Below, in pieces: positions 55,368-64,000 of a DNA stretch of 64,000 nucleotides. Numbering within the stretch: the first letter of the stretch is position 1; each line of letters starts with the position of its first letter. Both the position numbers and the translations under genes were made by a program. The notes under the pieces are model-generated. The model was not told the origin of the DNA. It worked only from the letters and a program-made list of their open reading frames with translations, and made no database searches. Origin of the DNA: Methanolobus sp. (GTDB lineage: Archaea > Halobacteriota > Methanosarcinia > Methanosarcinales > Methanosarcinaceae); the NCBI RefSeq assembly GCF_016278365.1, contig NZ_JADQBZ010000003.1, positions 62,001-126,000 on the forward strand, written 5' to 3'.

Positions 55368-56276
55368 ATGAAAAAGCTAGGAATTGCAATAACTGACGCT
55401 GATGACTGGACCGCGAAAGCCATTATTGATAGCGTAAGAAAGAAGGGGATAGAACCCCATATATTTAACCTGCGGAATGCAGAGAGCAGTATCGGCGCAG
55501 AACTGGACTACAAAGTAAATGGTACAGACCTTACCGGGCTTGATGCAATCATTGTACGTGACGTGGGGGCAGGAAAAAATGATGCAGTTACTTTCCGTTT
55601 TGATATATTGAGACAACTTGAGAAAGAAGGCCTGCTGATCGCCAATCCCACCTCTGCAATACAGAATTCTGCAAATAAGTATCAATCATCCTATCTTTTT
55701 TCAAAGGCCGGATTGCCAGCTCCCCGGACAAAGGTCGTTCAGGATACAGATGGGGCGATGAAAATACTGGAATCTTTCAAAGATGCAGTAGTGAAGCCAG
55801 TTTTCGGATACAAGGGCATCGGAATACGCCGCATAAAGAACATGGAACTCATCAATCCTGACGGCACAATGGATCCTGCCTGCCCCGAAGAGCTGGTATC
55901 ATCCCTTCTCCGGGAGAAGGGGATGCTGTACATCCAGGAATTCGTGGAGAATTCCGGCAGGGATATGAGAGCTTTCGTTGTTGACGGAAAGGTCATCGGT
56001 GCCATCTACAGGGAAGCTCCGCGGGGCTGGTGGCTGAACAATCTCAGCCAGGGAGGTAGTGCTGATAGGTGCACACTTACACCCAAGCAGAAAGAGATAT
56101 GTGAAAAAGCGGCACAAACTGTGGGTACGATCTTTGCAGGAGTCGATATCATCGAAGGGGCGAAAGGCTGCATGTTGCTTGAGATAAATGGTACACCATC
56201 CGGAGCAGGCATATATAAAGCATGGAATATCAATGTGGCTGATCATATTGTAGAGGCTGTCTTGAAACGCCTTTGA
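55368..56276 (+). CDS. mptN: RimK-family ATP-grasp ligase, probably tetrahydromethanopterin:alpha-L-glutamate ligase
   Basis: At 302 aa this is an ATP-grasp enzyme of the RimK branch: NPTSAIQNSANKYQSSYLF, VVKPVFGYKGIGIRRI for ATP, YIQEFVENSGRDMRAFVV, and metal-binding MLLEINGTPSGAG. The family in methanogens adds glutamate to tetrahydromethanopterin to give tetrahydrosarcinapterin (MptN), or caps coenzyme F420 (CofF). N-terminal similarity favours MptN, but the substrate cannot be proved by eye. It follows the DUF434 gene by 10 bp. Confidence 0.72.
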   Translation: MKKLGIAITDADDWTAKAIIDSVRKKGIEPHIFNLRNAESSIGAELDYKVNGTDLTGLDAIIVRDVGAGKNDAVTFRFDILRQLEKEGLLIANPTSAIQNSANKYQSSYLFSKAGLPAPRTKVVQDTDGAMKILESFKDAVVKPVFGYKGIGIRRIKNMELINPDGTMDPACPEELVSSLLREKGMLYIQEFVENSGRDMRAFVVDGKVIGAIYREAPRGWWLNNLSQGGSADRCTLTPKQKEICEKAAQTVGTIFAGVDIIEGAKGCMLLEINGTPSGAGIYKAWNINVADHIVEAVLKRL

Positions 56277-56352
56277 AGGATAACTTAAGATATAGTAGAT
56301 CAAATACTCTGATAAATGATAAAGGCAAATTGTAAAAAAGGTTGTACATCAA

Positions 56353-56700
56353 ATGGCTGAATATAAACAATGTATTATAGTAAGGGATGACCTTAAACTA
56401 TCTCCCGGGAAACTTGCAGTCCAGGTGGCCCACGCCGCAGTTTCATCTGCAGAATGGGCCGATCGGTCCACACTGGAGAAGTGGAAGGAGGGAGGGCAGA
56501 AAAAAGTAGTCCTACGTGTGCCCAACACCCAGGGCCTCTTTGAGCTAAAGGAGCTGGCAAGAAGGCAGAACATACCCACTGCTCTTATCCAGGATGCCGG
56601 ACTCACGGAAATAAAACCTGGCACCATCACAGTTCTTGGTATCGGGCCTGCTAAAGAAGAAGAGCTGAACAAGATCACTGGCAATCTGAAGTTACTGTGA
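56353..56700 (+). CDS. pth2: Peptidyl-tRNA hydrolase, archaeal/eukaryotic type
   Basis: The 115-aa enzyme frees tRNA from peptidyl-tRNA. Pth2 features: KQCIIVRDDLKLSPGKLAVQ, VAHAAVSSAEWAD, KKVVLRVPN, LIQDAGLTEIKPGTITVLGI and GPAKEEELNKITGNLKLL. Length and motifs are typical. It is first in a run of plus-strand genes that includes the transglutaminase-like lipoprotein and truD. Confidence 0.95.
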   Translation: MAEYKQCIIVRDDLKLSPGKLAVQVAHAAVSSAEWADRSTLEKWKEGGQKKVVLRVPNTQGLFELKELARRQNIPTALIQDAGLTEIKPGTITVLGIGPAKEEELNKITGNLKLL

Positions 56701-56733
56701 GCATTACCGGGAATCCAATATACGGGGAATGGG

Positions 56734-57921
56734 ATGAGGTTGTTTGAAAAAAAGTATCCATTATTGATAGTTATCATACTCATTACATATTCTGTTATTT
56801 CTTTAGGATGCGTTTCTGAGCCCGTGCAAAAGCTGGGGGAATACATTGCCCCATCCTCAACTGCCTACCTGCAGAATGAGAAGGCATATGATATCGACCC
56901 TCTAAGGCTGACAGTGCCTGTCGTACCGGCGCAGGCCCCTTTCAGGTACGAGAGCAGCCCACTTGCTGAAGAAAAAGGGTACTCTCCAGGATACCAGCTT
57001 GCCAGCAGCTATTACTATACAACATTCTATGAAGGCAGCGATGGAGTGACCGGCATCTATGTTGAGAACCTGGGAGACTATACGATCTTCGCTTATGAGT
57101 TCGGCTTACTTGACGTGAGTACTGGTAGCTGGTACGGACATGATACCGGCACTACCATAATCCCGGGAGAGAAAAAGAGAATAGGATACGTATCAGTGCA
57201 GGTGCCGGAAGGAGCAGAGAATCTTAAGCTCAAGCTTGGTATGTCCCTCCTTGTCAGTACACAGTCCGGGCAATGGTATGATTATGACAGGCAGTACTTT
57301 GAGGAATTCACAATTGATGTGGAAAAAGAGCTACAAGCAGAGAGTCCGGAATACGTCTCAAATCCCCGGAGCGTTTTTTCCTTAATGAATAGTAAAATAG
57401 ACCCTTATGATACAGAAGTGCGCAAAATAGCGGCCGTATCTGCAAAGAAATATCCGGGGCAGTATAATATCTATCAGTTGTGCTCCCTTTTCGATGATAC
57501 GAAGAGCAGGATAGATTACATAAGCGATCCCCGGGGCAGAGACCTCTGGTCTTTACCGGCCAATACACTGGAAATTGGTGCGGGGGACTGTGAAGACTAT
57601 GCGATATTGCTGTCATCTCTTGTAGAAGCCATTGGAGGCACTTCGAGGATATACCTTACTGACACACATGCACTTGCATCTGTTTATATTGGAGATGCGA
57701 ATAGTACTGCACTAATAGTTGAGGCGATACGCCAGTATTATGGTGATCTGCCTGTATATTACACTACAGATGAATATGGGTCCTGGCTTCTAATGGACCC
57801 GACATCAAGCGTTTATGCGGGAGGACTTCCCGCGGGTGCGGCGCCTGTTAAAGGCGGATGGACCTTCCAGAATACATCGCAAGTCATCGTTATAGACATC
57901 GCACCCAAGGATCAGGAGTGA
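56734..57921 (+). CDS. Lipoprotein with transglutaminase-like domain
   Basis: The 395-aa protein has a lipoprotein signal peptide ending SLGC near residue 28. The central 200 residues form beta-rich extracellular sequence. The C-terminal third is a transglutaminase/protease-like core with catalytic Cys in GAGDCEDYAILLSSL, His in DTHALAS and Asp in LLMDPTSS. Archaeal cell-surface proteins of this type are probably peptidases or crosslinking enzymes. It lies 33 bp after pth2 and 3 bp before truD, so the three are likely co-transcribed. Confidence 0.85.
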   Translation: MRLFEKKYPLLIVIILITYSVISLGCVSEPVQKLGEYIAPSSTAYLQNEKAYDIDPLRLTVPVVPAQAPFRYESSPLAEEKGYSPGYQLASSYYYTTFYEGSDGVTGIYVENLGDYTIFAYEFGLLDVSTGSWYGHDTGTTIIPGEKKRIGYVSVQVPEGAENLKLKLGMSLLVSTQSGQWYDYDRQYFEEFTIDVEKELQAESPEYVSNPRSVFSLMNSKIDPYDTEVRKIAAVSAKKYPGQYNIYQLCSLFDDTKSRIDYISDPRGRDLWSLPANTLEIGAGDCEDYAILLSSLVEAIGGTSRIYLTDTHALASVYIGDANSTALIVEAIRQYYGDLPVYYTTDEYGSWLLMDPTSSVYAGGLPAGAAPVKGGWTFQNTSQVIVIDIAPKDQE

Positions 57922-57924
57922 ATC

Positions 57925-59241
57925 ATGAACATACCACCTGTGGAAAAACAGATCGGCATTGAAATATACTGTACGTCCCTGCCAGGAATTGGCGGGAAAC
58001 TAAGGCAGGAAATAGAAGACTTTATTGTAAAGGAGATCAGCAACCGCGAGGAAGGGGATTCCGGGAAACAGCTGATCCTGGAACTTACCAAGAGCAACTG
58101 GGATATGCATCATGTAGCCAGGGACATATCCAGGAAACTAGGTATCAGCCAGAAACGTATTGGTTTTGCCGGCACAAAAGACAAAAGAGCGAAGACCACA
58201 CAGAAGATCAGCATATATGATGGAAAAGAGGAGGAGATCGAGAATTTCTACCTCAAGGACGTAGAGCTGAAAGTCATTGGCAGGTCTGAGCGTTCTGTTG
58301 AGCTTGGTGACCTTTTCGGGAACGAGTTCGTGATAACGATAAGGGATATCGGGCACGGCACGCAGGAACTCAGAGATATCCTTGACGGAATTACCGCAGA
58401 GCTCAACGCTTTTGGAGGAGTGCCTAACTTCTTCGGGATACAGCGCTTTGGAGCCATCCGGCCTGTTACACATCTCGTTGGCAGGGAGATCCTGTTGGGA
58501 GATTTTGAAAAAGCCGCGATGATATACATTGCCAGATCGTTCCCCGATGAGCCGGAGGATGTGAGGGAAGTGCGCGATCATGTTTGGAATACACGGGATT
58601 TTGTACAGGGACTGCAAACATATCCATTGCGCCTCAGGTATGAAAGGGCGATGATGCACTATCTTGTTGAAAATCCCGGAGACTATGCCGGATCTTTCCG
58701 CGTGCTTGCTCATAATATCAGCAAAATGTTCGTGCACGCCTATCAGTCATATATGTTCAACCGTATGATCTGCAGGCGTATAGAAGAGGAGTTACCGCTT
58801 GATGCTGCAGTACCGGGGGATATAGTCTGTTTCAAGAACAAGGAAGGGCTTCCGGATGTGAAAAAGACGCAGCAGGTCACTGAAGAGAATATTGAAGGCA
58901 TGAATAACCTGGTAAAAAGGAACAGGGCTTTTGTGACAGCACCCCTGATAGGATACGATACACCCCTTGCATCCGGTGCTCCCGGGGAGATCGAAAGGGA
59001 AATATTTGAAGAGACAGGCATCCCTGCAGAGAACTTCAGGGTCCCGGGACTGCCGGAATTGGCCTCCGCCGGGTTGCGCAGGGAGATATTGCTCCATAGC
59101 AAGCCGTCTTTTGAAGTATCGGAGGATGAGCTCAACCCCGGAAAATCTAAGGCTGTTCTGAGGTTCATGCTTCCAAAGGGAAGCTATGCCACGACCGTCC
59201 TTCGTGAATACATGAAGGTCGAGCCGATAAAAATGAGCTGA
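57925..59241 (+). CDS. truD: tRNA pseudouridine(13) synthase TruD
   Basis: The 438-aa enzyme makes pseudouridine at position 13 of tRNA. The catalytic Asp is in FAGTKDKRAKTTQKISI near residue 80; also present are ELTKSNWDMHHVARDI, NFFGIQRFG, AYQSYMFNRM and LRRPSRE-like AGLRREIL near the end. Length fits archaeal TruD with its insertion domain. AGGAGTGA precedes the ATG, and the gene follows the transglutaminase-like gene by 3 bp. Confidence 0.95.
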   Translation: MNIPPVEKQIGIEIYCTSLPGIGGKLRQEIEDFIVKEISNREEGDSGKQLILELTKSNWDMHHVARDISRKLGISQKRIGFAGTKDKRAKTTQKISIYDGKEEEIENFYLKDVELKVIGRSERSVELGDLFGNEFVITIRDIGHGTQELRDILDGITAELNAFGGVPNFFGIQRFGAIRPVTHLVGREILLGDFEKAAMIYIARSFPDEPEDVREVRDHVWNTRDFVQGLQTYPLRLRYERAMMHYLVENPGDYAGSFRVLAHNISKMFVHAYQSYMFNRMICRRIEEELPLDAAVPGDIVCFKNKEGLPDVKKTQQVTEENIEGMNNLVKRNRAFVTAPLIGYDTPLASGAPGEIEREIFEETGIPAENFRVPGLPELASAGLRREILLHSKPSFEVSEDELNPGKSKAVLRFMLPKGSYATTVLREYMKVEPIKMS

Positions 59242-59273
59242 GGGTGTGAATCCCTCAATTTATATTTTCAAAA

Positions 59274-60863
59274 TTAGTTCACTTCCGGCATCATGGCTTC
59301 TATGAATGCCCTGAAAGGCGGAGAGGGTCTTCCCGGCCTGGATTTAAACTCGGGATGGAACTGGGATCCGAAAAAGAATTTCTTTCCGGGAATCTCTGCT
59401 ATTTCCATCCTGTTCCTGTTCTTGCCCGAGAATACCATACCTTTCTCTTCTATGCGCTCAACAAAGTTAGGATTGACCTCGTACCTGTGCCTGTGACGCT
59501 CTATTATTTTAGGGCACCCATAAACGCATTCTGCAAGGGAGCCTGACTTCAGATCTGCTTCGTAGTCACCAAGTCTCATTGTGGCACCCATGTCAACCAC
59601 ATTCTCCTGCTCGGGCAGTATGTCGATTACCGGATATGGTGTGTTCTCATCGAACTCCGTGCTGTTCGCATTCTCCAGCCCGGCGACATGTCTTGCAAAC
59701 TCAATCACCGAAAGCTGCATACCCAGGCAGAGCCCCAGGTATGGGATGTCGTTCTCGCGGGCGAACCTGATAGCCATGATCTTGCCTTCAACACCCCTTT
59801 CCCCGAAACCTCCGGGAACAAGTATTCCATCATACTTTGACAGGGTCGCCACCAGAGAGGGATCATTTTCAAAGGACTCCGCATTGATCCACGTTGTGCA
59901 ATAATTAACTCCACAATCAATAGCTGCATGCTTAATGGAAGCACTTATGCTAAGATAGGAATCCTCAAGATGAGTATATTTACCCACGATGCCAATATTT
60001 ACCACACCCTTGAGGTTGTGCATCCTGTCGACCATTTGAGCCCAGGCAGTGTCCACACTGGACGACTGGAGGTTCATCAGTCTCATCAGGTAATCGGTCA
60101 GCCCTTCCTTTTCCATCATCAGAGGAACTTCATAGATATCCTTTGCATCATGAGCACTTATAACAGCCTCTTCCGGGACATCACAGAAGAGAGCAATCTT
60201 GGATATAGTGCTATCAAGCAACGGTTCCTTACACCTTGTAACAATAACATGTGGAGTTAACCCCAGTTCCCTTAGTTCCTTCACTGAGTGCTGAGTAGGT
60301 TTTGTCTTCTGGTCTCCCTGGGGATCCATGGGCACCAAAGTAACATGGACGAATGCCAGATCGCCCCTGGGCTCTTCCCTGTGCATTTGTCGGACTGCCT
60401 CCAGAAAAGGCATGCTCTCGATGTCACCGACAGTACCACCTACTTCGATAAGGCATACATCGGCACCACTCTTTGCAGCAACCTTCCTTATACGATCCTT
60501 GATCTCATTAGTAATATGAGGGATTATCTGCACGGTCTTACCCAGATACTCGCCACGGCGCTCCTTTGATATAACTGCCTGGTAAACTTTTCCGGTTGTG
60601 AGGTTGTGCTCCCTTGTAAGTTCGGTATCAAGAAAACGTTCGTAGTTGCCAAGGTCAAGGTCAACCTCACCGCCGTCTTTCAGTACAAAGACTTCTCCAT
60701 GCTGGAAAGGGCTCATTGTGCCTGCATCAATATTGATGTACGGGTCTATCTTGATGGCCGTTACCTTATAGCCCTTGTTCTTCAGGTTGCGCCCGATGGA
60801 AGCAGTGGTTATTCCCTTGCCAAGCCCGCTCATTACTCCGCCGGTTACTATAATATACTTCAT
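59274..60863 (-). CDS. pyrG: CTP synthase
   Basis: From the ATG at 60,863 the enzyme is 529 aa and turns UTP to CTP with glutamine or ammonia. The synthase domain has [41 protein letters not shown] and [15 protein letters not shown] (in parts); the glutaminase domain has [11 protein letters not shown] and the catalytic [10 protein letters not shown], and [13 protein letters not shown]. Upstream in-frame ATG at 60,872 adds three residues. AAGGCGAT lies before the start. It converges on truD. Confidence 0.96.
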   Translation of the reverse strand: MKYIIVTGGVMSGLGKGITTASIGRNLKNKGYKVTAIKIDPYINIDAGTMSPFQHGEVFVLKDGGEVDLDLGNYERFLDTELTREHNLTTGKVYQAVISKERRGEYLGKTVQIIPHITNEIKDRIRKVAAKSGADVCLIEVGGTVGDIESMPFLEAVRQMHREEPRGDLAFVHVTLVPMDPQGDQKTKPTQHSVKELRELGLTPHVIVTRCKEPLLDSTISKIALFCDVPEEAVISAHDAKDIYEVPLMMEKEGLTDYLMRLMNLQSSSVDTAWAQMVDRMHNLKGVVNIGIVGKYTHLEDSYLSISASIKHAAIDCGVNYCTTWINAESFENDPSLVATLSKYDGILVPGGFGERGVEGKIMAIRFARENDIPYLGLCLGMQLSVIEFARHVAGLENANSTEFDENTPYPVIDILPEQENVVDMGATMRLGDYEADLKSGSLAECVYGCPKIIERHRHRYEVNPNFVERIEEKGMVFSGKNRNRMEIAEIPGKKFFFGSQFHPEFKSRPGRPSPPFRAFIEAMMPEVN

Positions 60864-60882
60864 ATGATGCATCGCCTTGTTT

Positions 60883-61554
60883 TTATTTGAATATAGGAAG
60901 TCTGATCAGTAAAAAAGCCGTTAGGAAAGTCAGAAGAATCGAATAGAAAACTGAAGGATAGAATCCAAAGAAAGGGCCAAAGTCCACGGAGAGAAATATC
61001 ATGACCATGACCGTTACGGATATCAGGAATACAAAAACTGCTACCATGTAAACTGATCTGGAGGAAGCCACCTCAAAGACCGACCTTACCATCTGCAGCG
61101 AGATCTCCGGAAGCTGAGAGCTCCAGTTCTCCCCACTGTCCTTGTACCCACGCGAAGAACTCTTACTGGGAGTTGATAATGATGTGTCCACATCTACTGT
61201 GAAATTTGCGTCGTCCGGTCCTGGCATCCCTATGTTGAAGTCAAAACCAGCTTTCCTGGAACCGTAACCGACCGTGACGAATACCTGCCCTTTGGTATAG
61301 AGCCTTCCGCCATATGGTATCCGGGCTATTATCGGGATGTACTCTTCATGCCTGACATAAGGGTTATCCTCGAGCATAGTAATGTTCTCACGCAGGGAAT
61401 CACTTACGGAGAGATTCACATGTGTGGGAGCACCATAATTTATCATCACCAGCTCAAAACTTCTTTCCTCACCCGGCGACAAAGGCAACTCAACCGTACC
61501 TGTATCGAATTCAATAGAGTTGACTCCAAGCCTGTTAATGTGCACCTGTTGCAA
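60883..61554 (-). CDS. Archaeal membrane protein with extracellular beta domain
   Basis: The 223-aa product starts at TTG 61,554 behind GAGGA. Residues 1-150 form a beta-rich domain ([21 protein letters not shown], then [20 protein letters not shown] in parts); residues 165-223 contain two hydrophobic helices, [20 protein letters not shown] and [21 protein letters not shown] similar layout (CARDB-like head, C-terminal helices) is found in haloarchaeal and methanogen hypothetical proteins. It lies 19 bp upstream of pyrG in the same direction and 17 bp after the Trm112-like gene, so it is part of that operon. Confidence 0.7.
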   Translation of the reverse strand: MQQVHINRLGVNSIEFDTGTVELPLSPGEERSFELVMINYGAPTHVNLSVSDSLRENITMLEDNPYVRHEEYIPIIARIPYGGRLYTKGQVFVTVGYGSRKAGFDFNIGMPGPDDANFTVDVDTSLSTPSKSSSRGYKDSGENWSSQLPEISLQMVRSVFEVASSRSVYMVAVFVFLISVTVMVMIFLSVDFGPFFGFYPSVFYSILLTFLTAFLLIRLPIFK

Positions 61555-61571
61555 TTGTATGTCCTCGCCGG

Positions 61572-61754
61572 TTATTCCCTGAGGTCAGGAGGAAGCATGT
61601 TTGGGATGCCCTCTTCAATGGGATAGTATTCGTTGCATTTCGGACAATAAAGAGTCCCGGAAATAATCTCATTAACATCCTCCTTTTCAATATTGAGGAT
61701 CAGGTCGCCCTTACAAATCGGGCAGGCAAGAATTTCCATAAGGTCCTTTTTCAT
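61572..61754 (-). CDS. Trm112-like zinc-ribbon methyltransferase activator
   Basis: The 60-aa product has KKDLMEILACPICKGDLIL, then LYCPKCNEYYPIEEGIPNML: the four-cysteine Trm112 fold in its minimal form. Trm112 proteins activate several RNA and protein methyltransferases in archaea and eukaryotes. The order Trm112-like, membrane protein, pyrG is an apparent operon with gaps below 25 bp. Confidence 0.85.
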   Translation of the reverse strand: MKKDLMEILACPICKGDLILNIEKEDVNEIISGTLYCPKCNEYYPIEEGIPNMLPPDLRE

Positions 61755-61891
61755 CTCGATCAGTACCTACCAATATATTACAATGATATAAGTTTTTGCA
61801 ATAATAATCAGGGGCAAAGAATATGAATCTCAACCATGGACCTTTCTTTAAAGAGATAACTTAATTTAGTTCCTGCCTTCTACCATAATCC

Positions 61892-62830
61892 ATGTTCTCT
61901 GTCCTTATCAGTGCCCTTGACTTTGCAATACCAATCCTGATAGTCATCTTTATAGGACTGTTCGGGACTGGTGTCCTCATTGAGTTAGGCCTGATGCAAA
62001 AATTATCGCGTTTTGCAAACCCCTTATTCAGGTTCACTAACCTGCCGGACACATGCGCTTCATCGTTTGTGGTATCCATGGGGTCCACTGTTGCAGCTAA
62101 CACCATGGTGGTCAATTTCCGGGATAACGGCTGCATAAATGGCCGTGAAGCAGCCCTTTGTGCCGTGATGAACAGTACACCTGCATATATAAGGGAGATC
62201 TTTACTTATCAGATACCGATAGTACTGCCTGCTCTTGGCCCGGTCGTCGGTGGCTTCTACGTGGCGGTCTTCATGCTGACAGCGATCGTGAAAGTGACAA
62301 CTGTTATTGTTCTCAGTAAGCTGCTCCTGAAGAAGAATCCCTGCAAGTTTGAAGAAACGGTAACCGACAAGAAAGTAAGCCTCAAAGAGGCTGTCAAAAA
62401 GTCATTGAACAAAAATAGGAAACTGTTCACAAAGATCGCAGTAATATATCTTGCAATGACAACACTGGTATTCTATCTCCGGGACAGAGGTGCATTTGAG
62501 GTTTTTAGTGTCCTGCCCCTTGCAGAATTATTTGGCATCCCGCCTGAAAGCATAGTGCCTCTCACAAGCTTTGTTGCAAGCCCTATTCTTGGAATATCTT
62601 TGCTGGGGCCAATGTTAAGCAACAACGGAATATCGCCCTTGCAGGCAATGATAGTACTCATGCTTGGAAGCATGTTCATGCTCCCCATATTTAGCGTGCG
62701 GACCCTGCTACCCAGGTATATTTCCATATTCGGTGCACGTACAGGCATAAGTATCGTGGCCTTTTCAACCGGCATAAGCATAATTGTGCGATTTGTCATA
62801 CTACTGGTTCTTTTATCAATAGCAAATTAA
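61892..62830 (+). CDS. Nucleoside-recognition (Gate) domain membrane protein
   Basis: The 312-aa protein has eight or so hydrophobic helices. Gate-domain segments are IGLFGTGVLIELGLMQKLSR, VVSMGSTVAANTMVVNFRDN, MNSTPAYIREIFTYQIPI and SFVASPILGISLLGPML. It belongs to the nucleoside recognition family, found in archaea as stand-alone membrane proteins and in bacteria as SpmA/B-type components; substrate unknown. No SD is seen at the ATG. The gene is divergent from the Trm112-like gene. Confidence 0.8.
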   Translation: MFSVLISALDFAIPILIVIFIGLFGTGVLIELGLMQKLSRFANPLFRFTNLPDTCASSFVVSMGSTVAANTMVVNFRDNGCINGREAALCAVMNSTPAYIREIFTYQIPIVLPALGPVVGGFYVAVFMLTAIVKVTTVIVLSKLLLKKNPCKFEETVTDKKVSLKEAVKKSLNKNRKLFTKIAVIYLAMTTLVFYLRDRGAFEVFSVLPLAELFGIPPESIVPLTSFVASPILGISLLGPMLSNNGISPLQAMIVLMLGSMFMLPIFSVRTLLPRYISIFGARTGISIVAFSTGISIIVRFVILLVLLSIAN

Positions 62831-63061
62831 GGTCCTGAAGAATATTAGCAAATGGTACTTGTGCCTAAAACCTACTTTTTTGAGCGAGGCACTGAACTAA
62901 CCCTGAGACCAGGGGAAAAGGAAAGTGCCAAAATATAAAATTTTAATCAATAAATTAATATATTATATAATCATCTATATATTAACATGGCAATTAAAGC
63001 CATATAATAATTATAAATGTGTAATGGTTACGCACATAATATAAAGGGAGATATAGACAAA

Positions 63062-63418
63062 ATGGCAAAAGTAATGATTGTGGACGACGCCGCATTTATG
63101 CGTATGGTCATCAAGGATATTCTAAAAAAGAATGGTCATGAGGTCGTGGCTGAATGTGTTGACGGACTTGATGCTGTCCAAAAATATCCCCAGTTCAAAC
63201 CGGACCTGGTATTTATGGACATCGTTATGCCAAATATGGAAGGGACTGATGCATTAAAGAAAATAATGCAGATGGATCCCTCTGCAAAAGTAGTCATGTG
63301 CTCATCCATTGGGCAGCAGTCAGTAGTTACTGATGCTCTCAAAAGTGGAGCCCTTGATTTCATCGTGAAGCCATTCGATGCCGCAAAGGTCCTTGAAGTT
63401 ATCGGAAAAGTAATGTAA
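63062..63418 (+). CDS. cheY: Chemotaxis response regulator CheY
   Basis: From the ATG at 63,062, with GGGAGAT upstream, the protein is 118 aa, a single receiver domain: KVMIVDDAAFMRMVIKDIL (acidic pocket), phospho-acceptor Asp in LVFMDIVMPNMEG near residue 55, Ser/Thr in MCSSIGQQSV, and Lys in FIVKPFDA near residue 105. CheY links CheA to the archaellum via CheF in archaea. The cheB gene begins at the next base after its stop. An in-frame ATG at 63,017 lacks an SD. Confidence 0.93.
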   Translation: MAKVMIVDDAAFMRMVIKDILKKNGHEVVAECVDGLDAVQKYPQFKPDLVFMDIVMPNMEGTDALKKIMQMDPSAKVVMCSSIGQQSVVTDALKSGALDFIVKPFDAAKVLEVIGKVM

Positions 63419-64000
63419 ATGACAATCAATGTCCTTGTAGTCGATGACTCGGCGCTGATGCGTAAAGTTATTTCTGACATCCTCTCAGAAGATCAGGAGA
63501 TCAGAGTGATAGGAACAGCAAGGAACGGCCTCGACGCTGTGGAAAAGGTTGAGAGGCTCAAGCCAGACGTGGTCACTCTTGATGTAGAGATGCCAACACT
63601 TGACGGGCTGCATGCGCTTGGATACATAATGAGCGAATGCCCCACTCCAGTAGTAATGCTCACTGCTCTTGATCCAAAGTCCGCCGAAAGAACACTGAAT
63701 GCTTTTGAATATGGAGCTGTGGACTTTATCCAGAAACCTTCAGGCAATATCAGCCTGAACATCATGGATATAGCTGACGAGATCCGTTTGAAGGTAAAGA
63801 TTGCATCCAGGGTGGATCTCAAAAAGCTGGGTTTCATGGAAGAACATGTGAATTCCAGAGGAATACCTGCAAAAAAACAGTTGGATATACCCGCAAAGAT
63901 TCCTGAGGACCCGAAGAGAAAGCACTTTTCAAACCAGAAGATCCTTGCAATAGCTTCTTCTACAGGAGGACCGCGGGCACTTGAGCAGGTAGTTCCAAAG
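63419..64000 (+). CDS. cheB: Chemotaxis methylesterase CheB (3' end outside window)
   Basis: The frame starts with ATG at 63,419, directly after the cheY stop, and stays open for 194 codons to the window edge. It has a receiver domain (residues 1-120) with VLVVDDSALMRKVISDIL and phospho-acceptor VVTLDVEMPTLDG, a linker, and the start of the methylesterase domain with the nucleophile motif IASSTGGPRALEQVV. CheB removes methyl groups from chemoreceptors. About half the catalytic domain is missing. More che genes probably follow. Confidence 0.93.
   Translation, partial: MTINVLVVDDSALMRKVISDILSEDQEIRVIGTARNGLDAVEKVERLKPDVVTLDVEMPTLDGLHALGYIMSECPTPVVMLTALDPKSAERTLNAFEYGAVDFIQKPSGNISLNIMDIADEIRLKVKIASRVDLKKLGFMEEHVNSRGIPAKKQLDIPAKIPEDPKRKHFSNQKILAIASSTGGPRALEQVVPK

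Noticed and set aside
1-64000. CRISPR array
   Set aside because: No regularly spaced direct repeats were found on reading through; the island's repeats are single inverted pairs and short microsatellites.

Overview
The window comes from a methanogenic euryarchaeon, most likely of the Methanosarcinaceae. Evidence: a methanogen-type seryl-tRNA synthetase, methanogenesis marker protein 2, a coenzyme F390 synthetase, a tetrahydromethanopterin-type glutamate ligase, a chorismate lyase of the methanopterin-pathway family, short archaeal NifB, archaeal S3Ae, TruD, Pth2 and GluRS, a preQ0 (archaeosine precursor) operon, a DUF835 response regulator and many archaeal DUF proteins. Starts are often TTG or ATG behind strong GGAGG/GGTGAT Shine-Dalgarno (SD) sites. 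The genus cannot be fixed from the sequence alone.

Region 1 (1 to about 19,860) is an AT-rich accessory island. It holds a minus-strand operon of a UvrD-type helicase-nuclease, a large beta-class adenine methyltransferase and a DEAD-box helicase/endonuclease, which is a type III-like restriction-modification (R-M) set with an extra helicase. Divergent from it is a two-gene short prokaryotic Argonaute (pAgo) system: a PD-(D/E)xK nuclease fused to an APAZ domain, then a MID-PIWI pAgo without the catalytic tetrad. Further on lie a TPR/zinc-finger protein, a secreted metallo-beta-lactamase-fold (ComEC-like) lipoprotein with a DUF3006 partner, a lipoprotein gene broken by an in-frame TAA, long gene-poor AT-rich stretches and two tyrosine recombinases. 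Base composition changes abruptly at about 19,860, right beside the second recombinase.

Region 2 (19,867-41,400) is mostly ordinary chromosome: a tail-anchored TPR protein, an ArsB/NhaD-type permease, an FAH-family enzyme with an overlapping winged-helix gene, gltX, a DUF523/DUF1722 protein, S3Ae, thiM-thiE, an MDR oxidoreductase, methanogen-type SerRS, a multi-PAS histidine kinase, a DJ-1/PfpI protein, an AlkZ-like winged-helix protein, tRNA-Thr(GGT), chorismate lyase and a META-domain lipoprotein. A pentapeptide-repeat gene at 29 kb has a truncated, frameshifted copy at 39.3 kb. The two share a 198-bp block that is almost identical, inside diverged flanks.

Region 3 (41,400-64,000) is a cofactor, RNA-modification and signalling region: a radical SAM activase-like protein, methanogenesis marker 2, nifB, the queC-DUF366-queE-queD operon, a YyaL/DUF255 protein next to F390 synthetase, a REC-PAS-PAS-DUF835 regulator with a KaiC-like ATPase that has an altered Walker A, an mptN-like ligase, pth2, a transglutaminase-like lipoprotein, truD, pyrG, a Trm112-like protein, a nucleoside-recognition membrane protein, and the start of a chemotaxis operon (cheY-cheB) that runs off the window. 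The best candidate for an unusual system is the back-to-back pairing of the helicase-expanded R-M operon with the nuclease-APAZ/short pAgo operon.
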